DNA of 64,000 nucleotides from Alitta virens (GCA_932294295.1 OW028576.1:27163227-27227226); one strand, 5' to 3'. Counted from the first letter of the stretch, positions 45,729 to 57,708 are shown. Numbers and translations: made by a program. Notes: generated by a model not told the origin, from the sequence alone.

Positions 45729-46719
45729 GAGTTTGGCAGAACTCTCCAGAATAATGGTCTGGGCATTCACATTGACAGCAGCCATTTTCATTCAGAGAGG
45801 CAGTTCCACCATTCAGGCAACAGCAGTCAGGCGTATCTGGAAATTTAGTTTTTCAATTTCAGTTGTCACCCAAATTTGGTAGCATGGCATGGTTAAGCAT
45901 TACAGAAACACTCGTAAACTTGGAAACTCAACTTCAGAGGACGTCATGTGAATCCAGTGGGAGTCTTGAATTCACGTGACGTTCTCTGTGAAGTGAAACA
46001 CATACCTTCTTTGCATCTGGTGTACTCGCCATATAGGTCATTGATGCAGAAACAACGGTCACTATCACACACATCAGAATAGTCAAATTTGACTTTTGTA
46101 ACAACTTCATCGATATCTGGAATACTCCAGTTTTGGTACTGTTGGTGACCAGTTTGAACCAGTTGTATTGTCTGCATTGAAAAGAAATCAAGGAGAGACA
46201 GTGATAAAAATTGTCAATGTGGGACATTGTGTGTAAATATTCACGCATCAGCCATGCACATATGCCCTCTGTTTCTGCAATGACCTGGATATGACTGCCC
46301 ATTCCCTTCAATGACCATTGTGGAAAACGTGTTAATGGCTGATGCGTGAATACAGCCATATCATGCTTATGGGAATCACACATGGTTTCAGATATCTCAG
46401 CTTACCCAGGAGTTGATCAGCGCTGCGCCTTAGAAAGCGGATACAACAACTTCCTTCCCTGCAGATTTAGTTGCAAATTGACCTTCTAGGAAATGGAGCT
46501 GATACTCAGCATCATCATTGAATACTATGTTATAATATGTGTCAGGATCATTTGGAGCAAATCCACCACACTGGTCAAATGGGTCATTATTGGCATTGAA
46601 GGATCTCCTCAAAGTTTTTCGGATTGGATAATCATTATCTTCAGTGGATATCTCTGCATCCCATTCATTGTGCCAAGGTGCTCTGAAGGTCCACTTGGCT
46701 ATCTTTCTCCTCTTGCATT
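45729..46719 (-). CDS. Gene B unit 6 (exons 19-21), with nonsense codon
   Basis: Exon 19, 46719-46406 (314 nt), is module 1 (W-T-F, F-D-Q-C-G-G-F, Y-Q-L-H-F-L-E-G-Q-F). TAA at 46430-46432 falls at the position where unit 3 has Asn in T-A-F-N-G; the frame continues normally after it to S-W and a GTAAGC donor. Exon 20, 46171-46006 (166 nt), is module 2 (Y-Q-N-W-S-I, C-F-C-I-N-D-L-Y-G-E-Y-T-R-C). Exon 21, 45836-45729 (108 nt), is EGF-like (D-C-C-C-L-N-G-G-T ... F-C-Q-T). Confidence 0.85.
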
Positions 46720-46962
46720 CTAAATGATGGGATATAAAAAAAGATGTAACTTATTAATGCTATTTAATTTTCAAAGATTTCAAGAAAATGACAAATAAAG
46801 CTACATTTAGATTTAATCATCTCCATGTGCATACAAGTGCATTACAAACCATTTACATTAGTCCGTCAAAATACATGTTTCTATTTTCTGTTGTGCACAC
46901 ACAGGCACACACACACATATATGCAAACAGATCAATGTTAATTTGGGGTAAAGGGAACATAC

Positions 46963-47811
46963 GTTGTTCACAGAATTCGCCAGAGAAGCCATCAGGACAC
47001 TGACATTCACAGCAACCATTACTGGTCAGGGTAGCGGTGCCTCCATTTTCACAGCAGCAGCCAACTGGTTCTGTTGAGTGAAAATTTATTACAAGATATT
47101 TTAGTTATATTCATGGACACATAGGGTGGAAAGTGAAACAACACCAAAAGAATGAAATACAAGAACGACCTGTGGTGCACACTTGGTATCCCCCATGCAG
47201 AGCATTGATGCCATAGCAAGAGTAGCAGTCGCACGGGTGAGAGAAGCTAATCTCTATTTTGGTGACCTCTTGATTAATCGGGATACTCCAATCCTGGTAT
47301 TGTTTTGCTTGGAGTGCTGTCAGACCTATAGTCTAAAGAATAATAGCATATGCTTTTTGGTGACAAACTTAAAGGTTCATAGTCTGTAACACAATAACTG
47401 AAGGTCACAAAAATAATGCATATTCTGTGAAAATTCAGGTCTTCGAGTTTGACTCTATGACTTTTGAAAATTAATAAATTACTTTTGGAGTACGTAGGAA
47501 AAGTTAACCTACCCACTGCTGATTTGTAGGTCCAAACACCTTGATGTAAGCGCTTCGTCCAGATTGGGATGTATAAAACTGACCTTTGAGCCATTGCATG
47601 AAATAACTTGCACCAGGCGTAAATTGCATGGTGTAGAGTGGAGCACTATCACCCTGAATGAATGTCGCATACCGGTCATATGGATCCTGGTTGTGCTTGA
47701 ATGACCTGATCAGACTTTTTCTGATGGAATATTTGGGGTGCTCACTTGACATGGAAACACTCCAGCGTTTGTTGGGGTATGTCCACTTTGCGAGTTCTTT
47801 GTTCTGGCAGA
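46963..47811 (-). CDS. Gene B unit 5 (exons 16-18)
   Basis: Exon 16, 47811-47513 (299 nt), is module 1 with W-T-Y, R-W-S-V-S-M-S-S-E-H, Y-D-R-Y-A-T-F and W-L-K-G-Q-F. Exon 17, 47332-47170 (163 nt), is module 2 with Y-Q-D-W-S-I and C-Y-G-I-N-A-L-H-G-G-Y. Exon 18, 47070-46963 (108 nt), is EGF-like with C-C-C-E-N-G-G-T and C-P-D-G-F-S-G-E-F-C-E. Intact frame and splice sites. Confidence 0.88.
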
Positions 47812-47897
47812 CTAAAAAATCAGACCATGAAATAATTACTAAGCTGATTGTATATGAAATGGAAGTTATATTTTGTTAGAAAAAAATAGCCTTTCAC

Positions 47898-49388
47898 CTG
47901 TTTCACAGGAATCTCCCATTGTATTGTCTGGACAATTGCATTTACAACAACCATTTTTATCAAGATAAGGTGTTCCTCCATTCTCACAACAACAGTCAAT
48001 GGGTACTGAAAGTGCAAGAATTCCAAAGACATGCTCAAGTGAAGCAGTTTGACAAAATGCATGACATTTTCTTTTAAAATTTCAAGTATCAATCAACATA
48101 TCAAAGTGCATTCAGTCAAACTGAGTACATCTCACATATGATATTTACAGAAGTGTTGATGTAATGTCTTGCAGTTTGTCCAAATAACTATTGATTCTAG
48201 GGAGGGTTTTGATAATTATATTAGGGCCCAACCGCTATTAATTCAGCTCATGCTTGCATAGATCACATGGTCAGTTGTGGTGGGTTGATTGGACTCAATG
48301 TAGTCAGTTTGATTGAACAAGCAGTAACAGATAATGGACTCAAACTGACCTTCACAAATTCTAGTATATTCTCCGAAAAGGGCATTGATTCCAAAACATG
48401 GGTAACAATTGCAATTGAAAGACAAAGTGAGTTCCATTTTGCAGACTTCGATACCATACATGTCGATGGAAAAGAATTGATACTCTGTAGGACCAGTTCC
48501 TTGAAGAATTGTATCCTATTAAGAAAAACACCAGTAAATATCATTACTCTTACAAAAGTGATCATCTCGTTAACATTTGATGTTATATGAAAATTTAAGT
48601 TTGGTCAAAGTAAATGGTCAGTTGTCCTTAACTAGGCTTATACATATCATAGTCATGTATGGCAATAGTCATTCTGTCAGAATTTACAGAAAGTTTCACA
48701 TTAATTGCTTGTGTAGATGATATTCAAGGATTAGGTAAGACACAGTCACTTGTATTGTAATCTTTAACATGATCAATCCGGAGATGCAGATTTCTCTTAA
48801 AGGGTTGGGAAGGGGGATGCAAGCCTACTTCGTCTGTCTCACCATACCCTTCCTTTTCTCATACAAGTGGCCATGGACACTTGTCAAAAGGTAAAGTAAT
48901 GGTGGATCATCTATGCCAAATGTTTTTTTCAGTTAGACAATAAGTACAAATGTCCCAGAACAAAGGTGTGTAGAAAACATGTATTCAGATTGTCGAATTT
49001 CAGGGAGGGAGACATGCATTGATCCCCTCTGACTCTGTTTCAAGAGAGCCTATTATTATATATATACCTACCCAATCCATAATTAAGTTCCCCTGACAAT
49101 CATATGCAGACCAGGTTGCAATCTCTCCTCCATTTGGAGAAGAGAATTCTCCTTCCAGGGAGTTGAACTTATACACACAACCTGGACAAAACTCAATTGT
49201 GTACTTGGGACAGGAGTCAGTAGAATCAAAGTTAGCAGATCTGTCATACGTCCAAGTGGGCCAGATAGGTTTCCGCTTGAGTGACCTATGAAGTGGGCGG
49301 TCGTTGTGTCGGCTTGACATGGAGATGTTAAAATCAGGATTGCTTCCTCCTTTATAGGTCCACCTAGATATCACTTGATCTCTTGTGG
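47898..49388 (-). CDS. Gene B unit 4 (exons 13-15)
   Basis: Exon 13, 49388-49072 (317 nt), is module 1 with R-W-T-Y-K-G-G, M-S-S-R-H, Y-T-I-E-F and N-S-L-E-G-E-F. It carries extra cysteines (D-S-C-P, F-C-P-G-C) not seen in other units. Exon 14, 48515-48350 (166 nt), is module 2 with Y-Q-F-F-S-I and P-C-F-G-I-N-A-L-F-G-E-Y-T-R. Exon 15, 48005-47898 (108 nt), is EGF-like with C-C-C-E-N-G-G-T-P and a diverged C-P-D-N-T-M-G-D-S-C. Intact. Confidence 0.88.
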
Positions 49389-50010
49389 CTGCGAAATTGA
49401 ATGAAATATAGGGTATCTAAATTAGTATCATGTAGATTGATCCTGTCTAGATAGTTCATAGTTAAAAGATGATCCTTTGGAGACTTATTGTTAAGAACTA
49501 CAGCCTTCGACCATATGTAAGCTTCCATATTACCTTTTTTTAATATAAATTCAATTACTAACATGCTTGACAAAGACAGGCATTTGGATTATGAAAAATT
49601 AATAACAAAAAGAGGCGTTAACCATGATATCCAAGGATTCAATTATATACATGTATAGAGAATAACTTATTGTTATACTCCACCATGTGACCTGTTCTAT
49701 TGTTCTTTTTTGGGATGTAACCAACAAAAATGTTAGTTTACTTAACTAAGTGCAAACTGAACTTTTATGCGTAATAAAGGCATTAAAACAAAACAAACAA
49801 TCAAACAAATTAGTAAATATGCCTAATGGAGTATAAGTTAATTGCCGCATAGTCGGGAGTGAACTTAAATTTTTGTTGCTTATATCCTTCCGCCTTCAGC
49901 ATCGAGATATAACCAACAAAAACTTTAGTTAACTCCCTCCTATTTGGGATATAACTAATAGTTAATTTAGATGTTTTAGTAATGATATTGGGGATATGAA
50001 TATAACTCAC

Positions 50011-51011
50011 TTTTTTCACAAAACTCCCCAGTATACTTCCTTCGGCAAGCACATGAACAGCAACCATTTTTATCCAGAGTGGGTGTTCCAACATTCTGGC
50101 AGCAACAATCCAAGGAAACTGCAATGATGTAGTAGTAATATCATTTACCAATTTTAATTATTTGAGGATAGCTTAAACATCTTTTGATGTGTTAATTGTT
50201 TTGAGACTCATTTCGGAAATTATGAGCTGATTTTTATATACCTGGAAGGAATATAATATAAATATTAGTTTGGTAACTTACCCTTTTTATGGCGTGTGTA
50301 ATTAGCGTAAAATGCATTGATGCCAAGACAAGGGGAAAGTTTCACAAGAGGCAGAGAAATTAAGTTGCAACCTTGTCGCTTCTAGCGATCCCACATTAAG
50401 GCTCCAGTTTTGATATTCCGTTGGTCCAACAGAACTCAAAGGAACTTCCTGGTAAAAGAAAGGCCACTTTTAGAATGCCAAGGCTGAGTTACAACGGATT
50501 TCATAGACTTAGAGGCCAATCTCTGAGGAACATCATTGTCAATCTAAGAATCCCTTTGGCTGAGAAACTGACTTAAGGGGTGTTCACACTATAACATATA
50601 AGACCTACGTATGACCACGTACATTACGTTCTCTGGAGTTTAGTTTCATGTCTATGAGTTTTGCTGTAAATTAACTTGCAAAAGACGGAACTGCTCTTAC
50701 CCACGATTCGACTTCATCATTTCCATTGAAGGCAGTCACTTCCACCTTTTCACCTGAGGCGGCAGTCTGGAATTGTGCCTCAATATAGTGCAGTTCGTAA
50801 GTGTGTTTGCCCCTGAAGATCAAGTTGTATGTTGTTTGACTATCTCCGGCATCAAATGCGCCATTTTCATCGTATGAACCACTTGGCAAGTTCTTTACCA
50901 TGAGAGTTTCTCTCAGAGGGTGGTCCTGGTGTTCCGATGAGAGCTCAACTAACCATTCCTTATTGTTGCCACCCTTGAATGTCCATAAGTTAACCTCTTT
51001 CGTTTTACTTG
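50011..51011 (-). CDS. Gene B unit 3 (exons 10-12), with frameshift
   Basis: Exon 10, 51011-50701 (311 nt), is module 1, perhaps the clearest (W-T-F-K-G-G-N-N-K-E-W, L-S-S-E-H, F-D-A-G-D-S, Y-E-L-H-Y-I-E-A-Q-F). Exon 11, 50448-50282, is module 2 but is 167 nt long where 166 is expected. The frame changes in a run of four G on the plus strand (50332-50335), between C-E-T-F-P and C-L-G-I-N-A. Exon 12, 50118-50011 (108 nt), is EGF-like (C-C-C-Q-N-V-G-T-P ... F-C-E-K). Confidence 0.85.
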
Positions 51012-51133
51012 CTGCACAACAAAATATTAAAATTAATGTTGAAAAATGTGTAAACGAAACTGCAAATTTAATTAATAAATTCATTAACAGTACATCTTTT
51101 AAATAATCAGTCATGCTGTGTGAATATTCTTAC

Positions 51134-53527
51134 CATATTCGCAGAAATTGCCTGAGAAACCCTCAGGACAGCAACACTGACAGCAACCATATTCTCCAAG
51201 ATCTGGTGTCCCACCATTCTCACAACAACAGTCAGGTTTCGCTGCAAGTTATAACTTTTTACATGATCAAGACTATACGCAGGTAACAGTGTGCCACTTT
51301 TGGCTGACTCATATGTTGAGTGTAAATGCCCAGCAGGACTCTTTTTCTACTCCATTATTACACCTGATTATAGTCATGACTTTTTCAAATCGTCGTCCCT
51401 CAACTCTCTGTTTTTGGTCCAAACTTAGCGAAGCATTGGTCAGTAGCAGCCGTAGGGAGACGTATCTCTCTAGTAACCCTGATCTTTCTAGGCACAAGAT
51501 GTACTCCTCATTTGCTGTAATATATGAAGGTCACCACATTGCGACCACAAGATTGTGACTTCAGTCCCACCGACTTATAATTAAAACAGGAAGGTAGATG
51601 CGCAATGTTGCACATCCCCAGAGAACAAAGATTGTGCGAATGTGGAGAGGTGCAATTGGAATATCTTGTATTGTGCTGATGCAGACTGATGGAACACATA
51701 AGAAGATACTATCAAATGGACTATGCAAACAGTTAACTGCCCCTGTAAAGAACTAAGTGAATATATATATATTATTGCATGGTTTGTTTTGTATTGACCC
51801 GAGTATTCATAATGGCCCGAGGTAAAATATAGGCTGGCAGGGTGAATACTCGGGTCAATACAGAACAAACCATGTCATAATGTATTTATTCTATGTTTTA
51901 TTTCTGCCCCTCCCCCTCCCAAAATTAATAAAATCAGATAAAGATATGCTAAGCAATAGCACTGTTCTAAAAAATCACTCAGCGACTTATATCGTCACAA
52001 TAACATTGAGTGCACTTGATGACCTCACAATTCATTTTTATGACGTCATCAACAATAGTTAGTCTATGGACACTGGAAATTGTTATTTTTGATATTGGTT
52101 TAAGCCACGCCCACTGCCGGGTTGCCTAGCAAAAGTCATATTTTCCAAGAGAAAATATGAGATAAGAGGGAAAATATGAGCTTAGAAGGAAAATAACTTT
52201 TGACACTACATTAAAAACAACAGACGATATCTCCCAAGAACAGTTTTGTGTTTTTCAGGTCTGATACATGGCTAGACATAGAGTAATGTTATTATTTTTT
52301 TTACTTCTTTGATAATTTGTAATTCACCATGAAAAATATATTCTGTAGTTTTTACGGTTATTTGCAAATTTTGCACACCATCTTACTGTGTGGCTACACC
52401 TTGGCCTACCAAACAAGATAAAAACTAGTTTTTTGCCATAAAATAAGCACCACTCAATCATGCATTAATGCTACAGGTAGCTTTTATGGAATGGTGCTGG
52501 ATCAGTATTTACATATTCACAGTTGTGTGTTGTACACTTAATTAATATTACAGTGTACAAATAATCTCCTATTTTGTTTCTGTAATTTGAAAAGTATCAT
52601 TCCAAAGAGTAGGGTTATTACTGTATCTTAGCGTGAAAATCCTATATGACCTGATATGGTAGTAATACTATGCTGTATGCCTGATTCCGGGGTAAAATCT
52701 GTGGTTTACTTGCAAGAAAACCAAAAAAACTTATTACAGTGTGTGACGCACTCCCTCACCTGGTTCAAGCACGGTATATCTGCCAAAAATGTCATTGGGA
52801 CCCAAGCACGGGTGCGTGTCACAGGCTCTGTTAAATGTCACTTCTATGCGTTCCACAGTTTGAGGTTCTCCGTTCACTTCAAAATCTAGTGAAAAGTTCT
52901 GGTAGCCCCTTGGACCTGTGTCAATTGTTGTGTATGTCTAAAATGATAATTTGCAAACATCTGTCCTGAATGCAGTTTGAAAGTAATGTTTAAGGCAGAA
53001 TGGGAAGCAGAAGAACCGCCAGAGGTCACTGGCACAAAAAAGATAAGCATAACGTTTGATGACATCTATTTAATGATGTAACTTTGGTTATGAGAAATTA
53101 TGTCATCTAATTGTGCTTTATCTGCTTCAGCTTTAGTGCTGGCTTGTAATTGCAGAGAGGAATTAAACAATCAAAATTTCTATGGAACTGATAACAACAA
53201 TGTAACATACCTGAGTCCCGACAACAATATTCTCTTTATCATAAGCTGTTACAGTTACTTCCTGGCCGGCAAATGGTGTGTTGATTTGACCTCGGAGGTA
53301 ATGTATTTTGTAACTACCATCAGGGTTGAACTGGATGGTGTACTTTGGCTCAGTATCTGAGGAACTGAAGGAGAAATAATTGTCAAATGGGTCGACATTC
53401 CAGAGGAATGACCTTGCAAGGGATTTTCTTGGTTCATGCCCTGTTTCAACAGATGAAGTGATTACATTCCAGTTCTTGTTGTTTCCATCAAAATAGGTCT
53501 TCTTTGTAATAACTTTTGTCTTGAGCA
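51134..53527 (-). CDS. Gene B unit 2 (exons 7-9)
   Basis: Exon 7, 53527-53211 (317 nt), is module 1 (Y-F-D-G-N-N-K-N-W, F-D-N-Y-F-S-F, Y-K-I-H-Y-L-R-G-Q-I). Exon 8, 52937-52760 (178 nt), is module 2, slightly longer (Y-Q-N-F-S-L, C-D-T-H-P-C-L-G-P-N-D-I-F-G-R-Y-T). Exon 9, 51241-51134 (108 nt), is EGF-like (D-C-C-C-E-N-G-G-T-P ... C-P-E-G-F-S-G-N-F-C-E-Y). All frames and splice sites are intact. Large introns hold the hairpin repeats at 51.8 and 53.8 kb. Confidence 0.9.
51774..52210. repeat. Intronic repeat with terminal hairpin, copy 1
   Basis: A hairpin (arms CATGGTTTGTTTTGTATTGA and its inverse, 51774-51881) is followed by a region ending in CATATTTTCC / GGAAAATATGA inverted words and GGAAAATAACTTTTGAC. 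The same layout recurs at 53.79-54.29 kb in the next intron. No coding sense. Confidence 0.7.
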
Positions 53528-53789
53528 CTGAAAACACACATAGGATCGACTAGTGAAATGCAAAACAGGGTTCAGCAATAAAGGGCTGGTCAGCTCATGC
53601 TGAGTCTAGGACCCAGAAGTAATGGGCGGGGGGGGGGGGGCACTATGACCGTAGCATATAAAACGACAATAAGATTACATCACTACATGATTGTTGCATT
53701 GATGACGTCACAGACTAGATGATGTTATCAAACAATACTTATCTGGTACAATGGCAGTGGCCTCTTAGATTTTTTAAATATTTATATAT

Positions 53790-54290
53790 CATTGCATGGT
53801 TTTTTTTGTATTAACCCGAGAATTCACCCTTCCAGCCTATATTTCCCATGGTTTGTTTTGTATTGACCCGAGTATTCACCCAGCTAGCGTATATTTTCCA
53901 GAGCACCATCAGGCTTGAGGGACAATATAGGCTGGCAGGGTGAGTACGAGGGTCAATGCAAAACAAACTATGCCATAATGTATTTATTCTATGATTGAAA
54001 ACTCAAAGGTTTTAATTAAATTAAAAAAGATAAAAGCATCAGCAATGATTTTGTCTGATTAATATTGTGTCTTGACAATACCAGTAGGCAGGCCTATAGT
54101 GATGTCATCTCATTGCAAAAAATAATGATGTAATTTCCATTGTTTTTTACTTTGCCAGCATTATAAGCTGGTCTGTTGCTTTTAGCCATGCCCACTGCAT
54201 TCTTGTTGCCTAGCAAAGTCATATTTTCCCTATGGAAAATATGAAAAAATTACAGGGAAAATATGACTTTTGAGGGAAAATAACTTTTGA
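53790..54290. repeat. Intronic repeat with terminal hairpin, copy 2
   Basis: Contains the TTGCATGGTTT and GTATTGACCCGAGTATTCAC arm twice, the inverse arm GGCTGGCAGGGTGAGTACG, and the tail CATATTTTCC ... GGGAAAATAACTTTTGAC. The left arm appears internally duplicated. A homopolymer G run lies upstream at about 53628-53640. Confidence 0.7.
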
Positions 54291-54334
54291 CCTACTTAAT
54301 TCCACATTCAAATATATGAAACTAATAATAGACC

Positions 54335-54515
54335 CTAAAAGTCTATTTTGATGATGTCATCATACAGGTCTAGGTTTTGATGATGTCATCATAAAGGTTT
54401 GTTTTGATGATGTCATCATGCAGGTCTATGTTTTGATGATTTCACCATACAGGTCTATGTTTTGATGATGTCACAATACAGGTCTATGTTTTGATGATGT
54501 CATCATAGGTCTATT
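54335..54515. repeat. Minisatellite, about six units, at the duplication edge
   Basis: Units of 28-29 bp with ACAGGTCTATGTTTTGATG and ATGTCATCAT. Each unit holds the palindrome TGATGATGTCATCA-like core. Copy A keeps only two units, and the duplicated homology starts inside the array at about 54438. Confidence 0.88.
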
Positions 54516-55204
54516 TCATGCTTTCGAAATCAACTATACGCTAAATTTACAGTATTATTGATGAGGGTATAATGTTTCAGTAACATTCATTTATAAAGTA
54601 TTGCGGAAATTTTGATTAGAATCCAGAAAGAATATGTACATAGAAATTGGTAGTATAAATAAATTCAGTAAAATGGATTACATTTACAGTTATTTCGAAA
54701 TTTTTAACATGTCCCAAACATATCTTGGTCAGTTTTTGGGGGAAAAAAATTGTTTGATAAGTGTCTGTAAGCTTATGATGTACGTAATGCTGTATTATGA
54801 CATACAGCAGTGGATGGCAGGGTGGTTTGTGAAATTGTCACACCCATTTGAAAATTGAGAAGTTCTACACATATGTGATCAATTAGGATAAACCCAACTT
54901 GTTGCTGATGAACCTTTTTGGGTGAATCAGAAAACTTACAGTCTGAATAAACTTTATCACCACGCCTTCGCGATGTTTAGCGGGCACGTCTTTTGAAGAT
55001 AAAAAGGAAATATTTTCAGGCGTTGTGAAAGTAGTCACATCAAGGATGCCATTTCAGGTAAAGATTACTTATAATGACAGGTGCCTCATTCAATGTCAAT
55101 GTCTCAGTGCTACTGGGTCTGAAGTTTAGGCAACTTACATGACAAGTTGCCAGTGGTAGATGTAATGATCAGATGAAAAGGCTGGAGGTCCAGGCAAAAT
55201 GACT

Positions 55205-55630
55205 CCAAGCCTTACAAATTTATCCCATGGGTTGGATTTTTTCCTCTCCAACATAGACATTAAGTATAATTAAGGCACCTCTAAATTACAGCAGATTTCA
55301 TAGACTGAACTTTAAGGACATCATCTGAATCTTTGCTCCCATTTGCTTGTAGTAATCATTTTGTTTTATAAAGCGTAAAAACCCCAGTTGCTTTAAACGC
55401 TATGAAAAATATATAATTAAATATAGTAAATATATCAATACAATAAAATGACTAAAAGAGGTAAAATTTCCCACTAAGAGTCTTCCAGCCAATGTGAACC
55501 CAGGATAATCATGACGTTATCTGTGAGTTGTTCCCAGGCCAGTGAAATCTGCTGTAATGTCTCATGCAAGTGACATCCAGCTGTGATGCAGCTCATGTAA
55601 CGTGCCCAGGCTGAGGATTGACAACTGTTG
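55205..55630 (-). mobile_element. SINE family 1 copy in gene B intron 6
   Basis: The duplicate of the SINE at 24755-25180, with the same core and decayed head, starting about 30 bp after the exon 6 donor. Confidence 0.7.
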
Positions 55631-55661
55631 GGTACTTATTTAATAATTGGATGATACAAAC

Positions 55662-57708
55662 CAAATTCACAGAATGAGCCAGCGAAACCATCAGGGCAAA
55701 AACATTGGCAGCAGCCATCGCTTGCAGGTCCTGGTGTGCCTCCATTGTAACAGCAAAGGTCAGAGCAGTCAACATCAACTGGAAAGTAGTTCAGAAACAT
55801 CTTTGGATATGATACAAATATTAATATATGAACGTGAGCTTCTGACAGAAGTTCTGTGACTAATTATTCAAGTCTGTGTACATTGTAGCACAGAAATTAA
55901 CTAATAAATTTCATTGAAATACATGGTATGCTAAACAATAAGAAGGTAGCGCACTCCACAAGACTTGGAAACACTCAGCTGGCACAGAGAAAGCCTGTGG
56001 TTGGGCGGCAGAACCTTTGCCAGTTTTTATTGAAATGTGCGACCTTCTCTTTTATTATTCTACATCGTTTTATGATTAATGTCGCTGGCTGACCCCTGTG
56101 ATTGTACATAACAGCACACAAACTTACCAAGGCAGCATTTTGTGTATTCTCCTTGAACAGCGTTTATGCCGGAGCATGGTAAACTGGTGCAGGGATCAGG
56201 AAACTGGAATTCTACTTGGGACACCGTTTCAAATGGGAAGCTTATCATGAAGTCTTGGTACTGTCCAATATTAGGTACTAGGAGGGACTGCAAGTAAATC
56301 ACTGATTTAGTTACTCTAGTTTCCAGAGAAATTATCGGGGTGAATAACAATAATGAGTAACTGCAATGAATGAATTACTGACCCATTGCGGATTGGTTAT
56401 CACATCGCCATTCTCATCATAGGCAACCACCTTTACCGTTTGGGAGCTAGTATGAGAAATCAGTTGGCCCTTAAGATAATTCAGTTGGTAAGTGCAGTTT
56501 TCTTGTGCCCTGAATTTCAGTCTGAAGGTTTGGTCAGAATCGCCAACGTCAAATCCTCCAAAATCGTCGCGAGGATCAGGGCACCAGGACATTCTAGCCA
56601 GTGTCTTCTTCAGTTCGTGGGCGGGATTCTCCGATGACAGTTCTACAAACCAGTCCTCGTTGTTGCCATAGTTGAAGGTCGACTTTCCAATGTCTTTGGT
56701 TGTACAGTCTGTGGGCAGAAAACACAGTGGATATTATTGGATAATACAGTGGAAAACACAGTATTTCTGATCTGAGGTATTGCCTGGTCAGCATATTATA
56801 TATAGAAGGATACAAAATTAATGTCCACTTGTTTTTTGTCATGTTTTTGCTTACAATCCATGGGACAGCATAAAATACAGACATGTAAACTATAAGTCAA
56901 ACTGGTATTCACACTTTTTGATTAGAATTAATTTTACTGCTTGCTATATTTCTCATTGCAATTACTTTTGTTTCTCTGTTACCATCCCAAACAGCTATAA
57001 TGGTGACAATAATGCAAAAATTTATCGTTTGAAAGTTGGAAATTTTAGATGATTGGGGTTTACCTAATTTCTAAATATTTTTGTCCTTCCATTATGTTTA
57101 TTTAAAAACCTTACCCGTAGGGGGGTCATCAGTTGGACAAGCAAGGGCAATGATGTGTTTGACATCTTCCTCCAGTTCATTAAAGCTGGATACAAAGTAC
57201 GCTTTGTCATCCGAAGAAATTAACTGAAGCAGCTGTTTAGCTGGATCAGTGAGCCCTATACCAACTGATATCACAGTGCAGATTCTTTTGAGTAAATCGG
57301 CTTGGGGTATGGTGTTATCCACTTCTCTATTGTGGATTCCGTCAGAGAAGAGGAAGCACAAATTGGGTATATTTGGTCGATCACCTTTCAATGTGGTTGA
57401 AAGATTGTTTTCACTTCCTTCAAAAACGGTCAGTCGCGCTTCCCGAAGACCTGAAGCAATGTTGGTAAAGCCTCCAGTCAGGACAGTGAGGTCACTCTTC
57501 ACGTCAACTGCATTGTCGTGTTCATCTAACAGAAAGCCTAGAGATGAATTTGTAGAAAAATACACCGCTCCGATGTGAGAGCGATCAAGGCTGACTGTAA
57601 ATGCATTCACTAGCAGCTTCATGCCTTGTTCAAACTTGGCATATTCTTGGCTACTTATGCTGCCAGATTTATCAATGATGAATACCACATCGAAGTCCGC
57701 ATTGCACA
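55662..57708 (-). CDS. Gene B first VWA and unit 1 (exons 3-6)
   Basis: Exon 3, 57708-57115 (594 nt), is VWA with intact D-K-S-G-S, Thr and Asp. Exon 4, 56708-56383 (326 nt), is module 1 (W-F-V-E-L-S-S-E, F-D-V-G-D-S, Y-Q-L-N-Y-L-K-G-Q-L). Exon 5, 56287-56128 (160 nt), is module 2 (Y-Q-D-F-M-I, L-P-C-S-G-I-N-A-V-Q-G-E-Y-T-K-C-C). Exon 6, 55778-55662 (117 nt), is EGF-like. Differences from gene A are few: Leu to Phe in the VWA domain, Asp to Glu in module 1, Pro to Leu at the start of module 2, Val to Phe at the end of the EGF exon. The missing exon 2 leaves this block out of frame with the signal exon. Confidence 0.92.

Noticed and set aside
45934..46383. Minus-strand frame of 149 codons in unit 6
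   Set aside because: It overlaps exon 20 in the wrong frame and runs into intron sequence; the true exon is 46006-46171.
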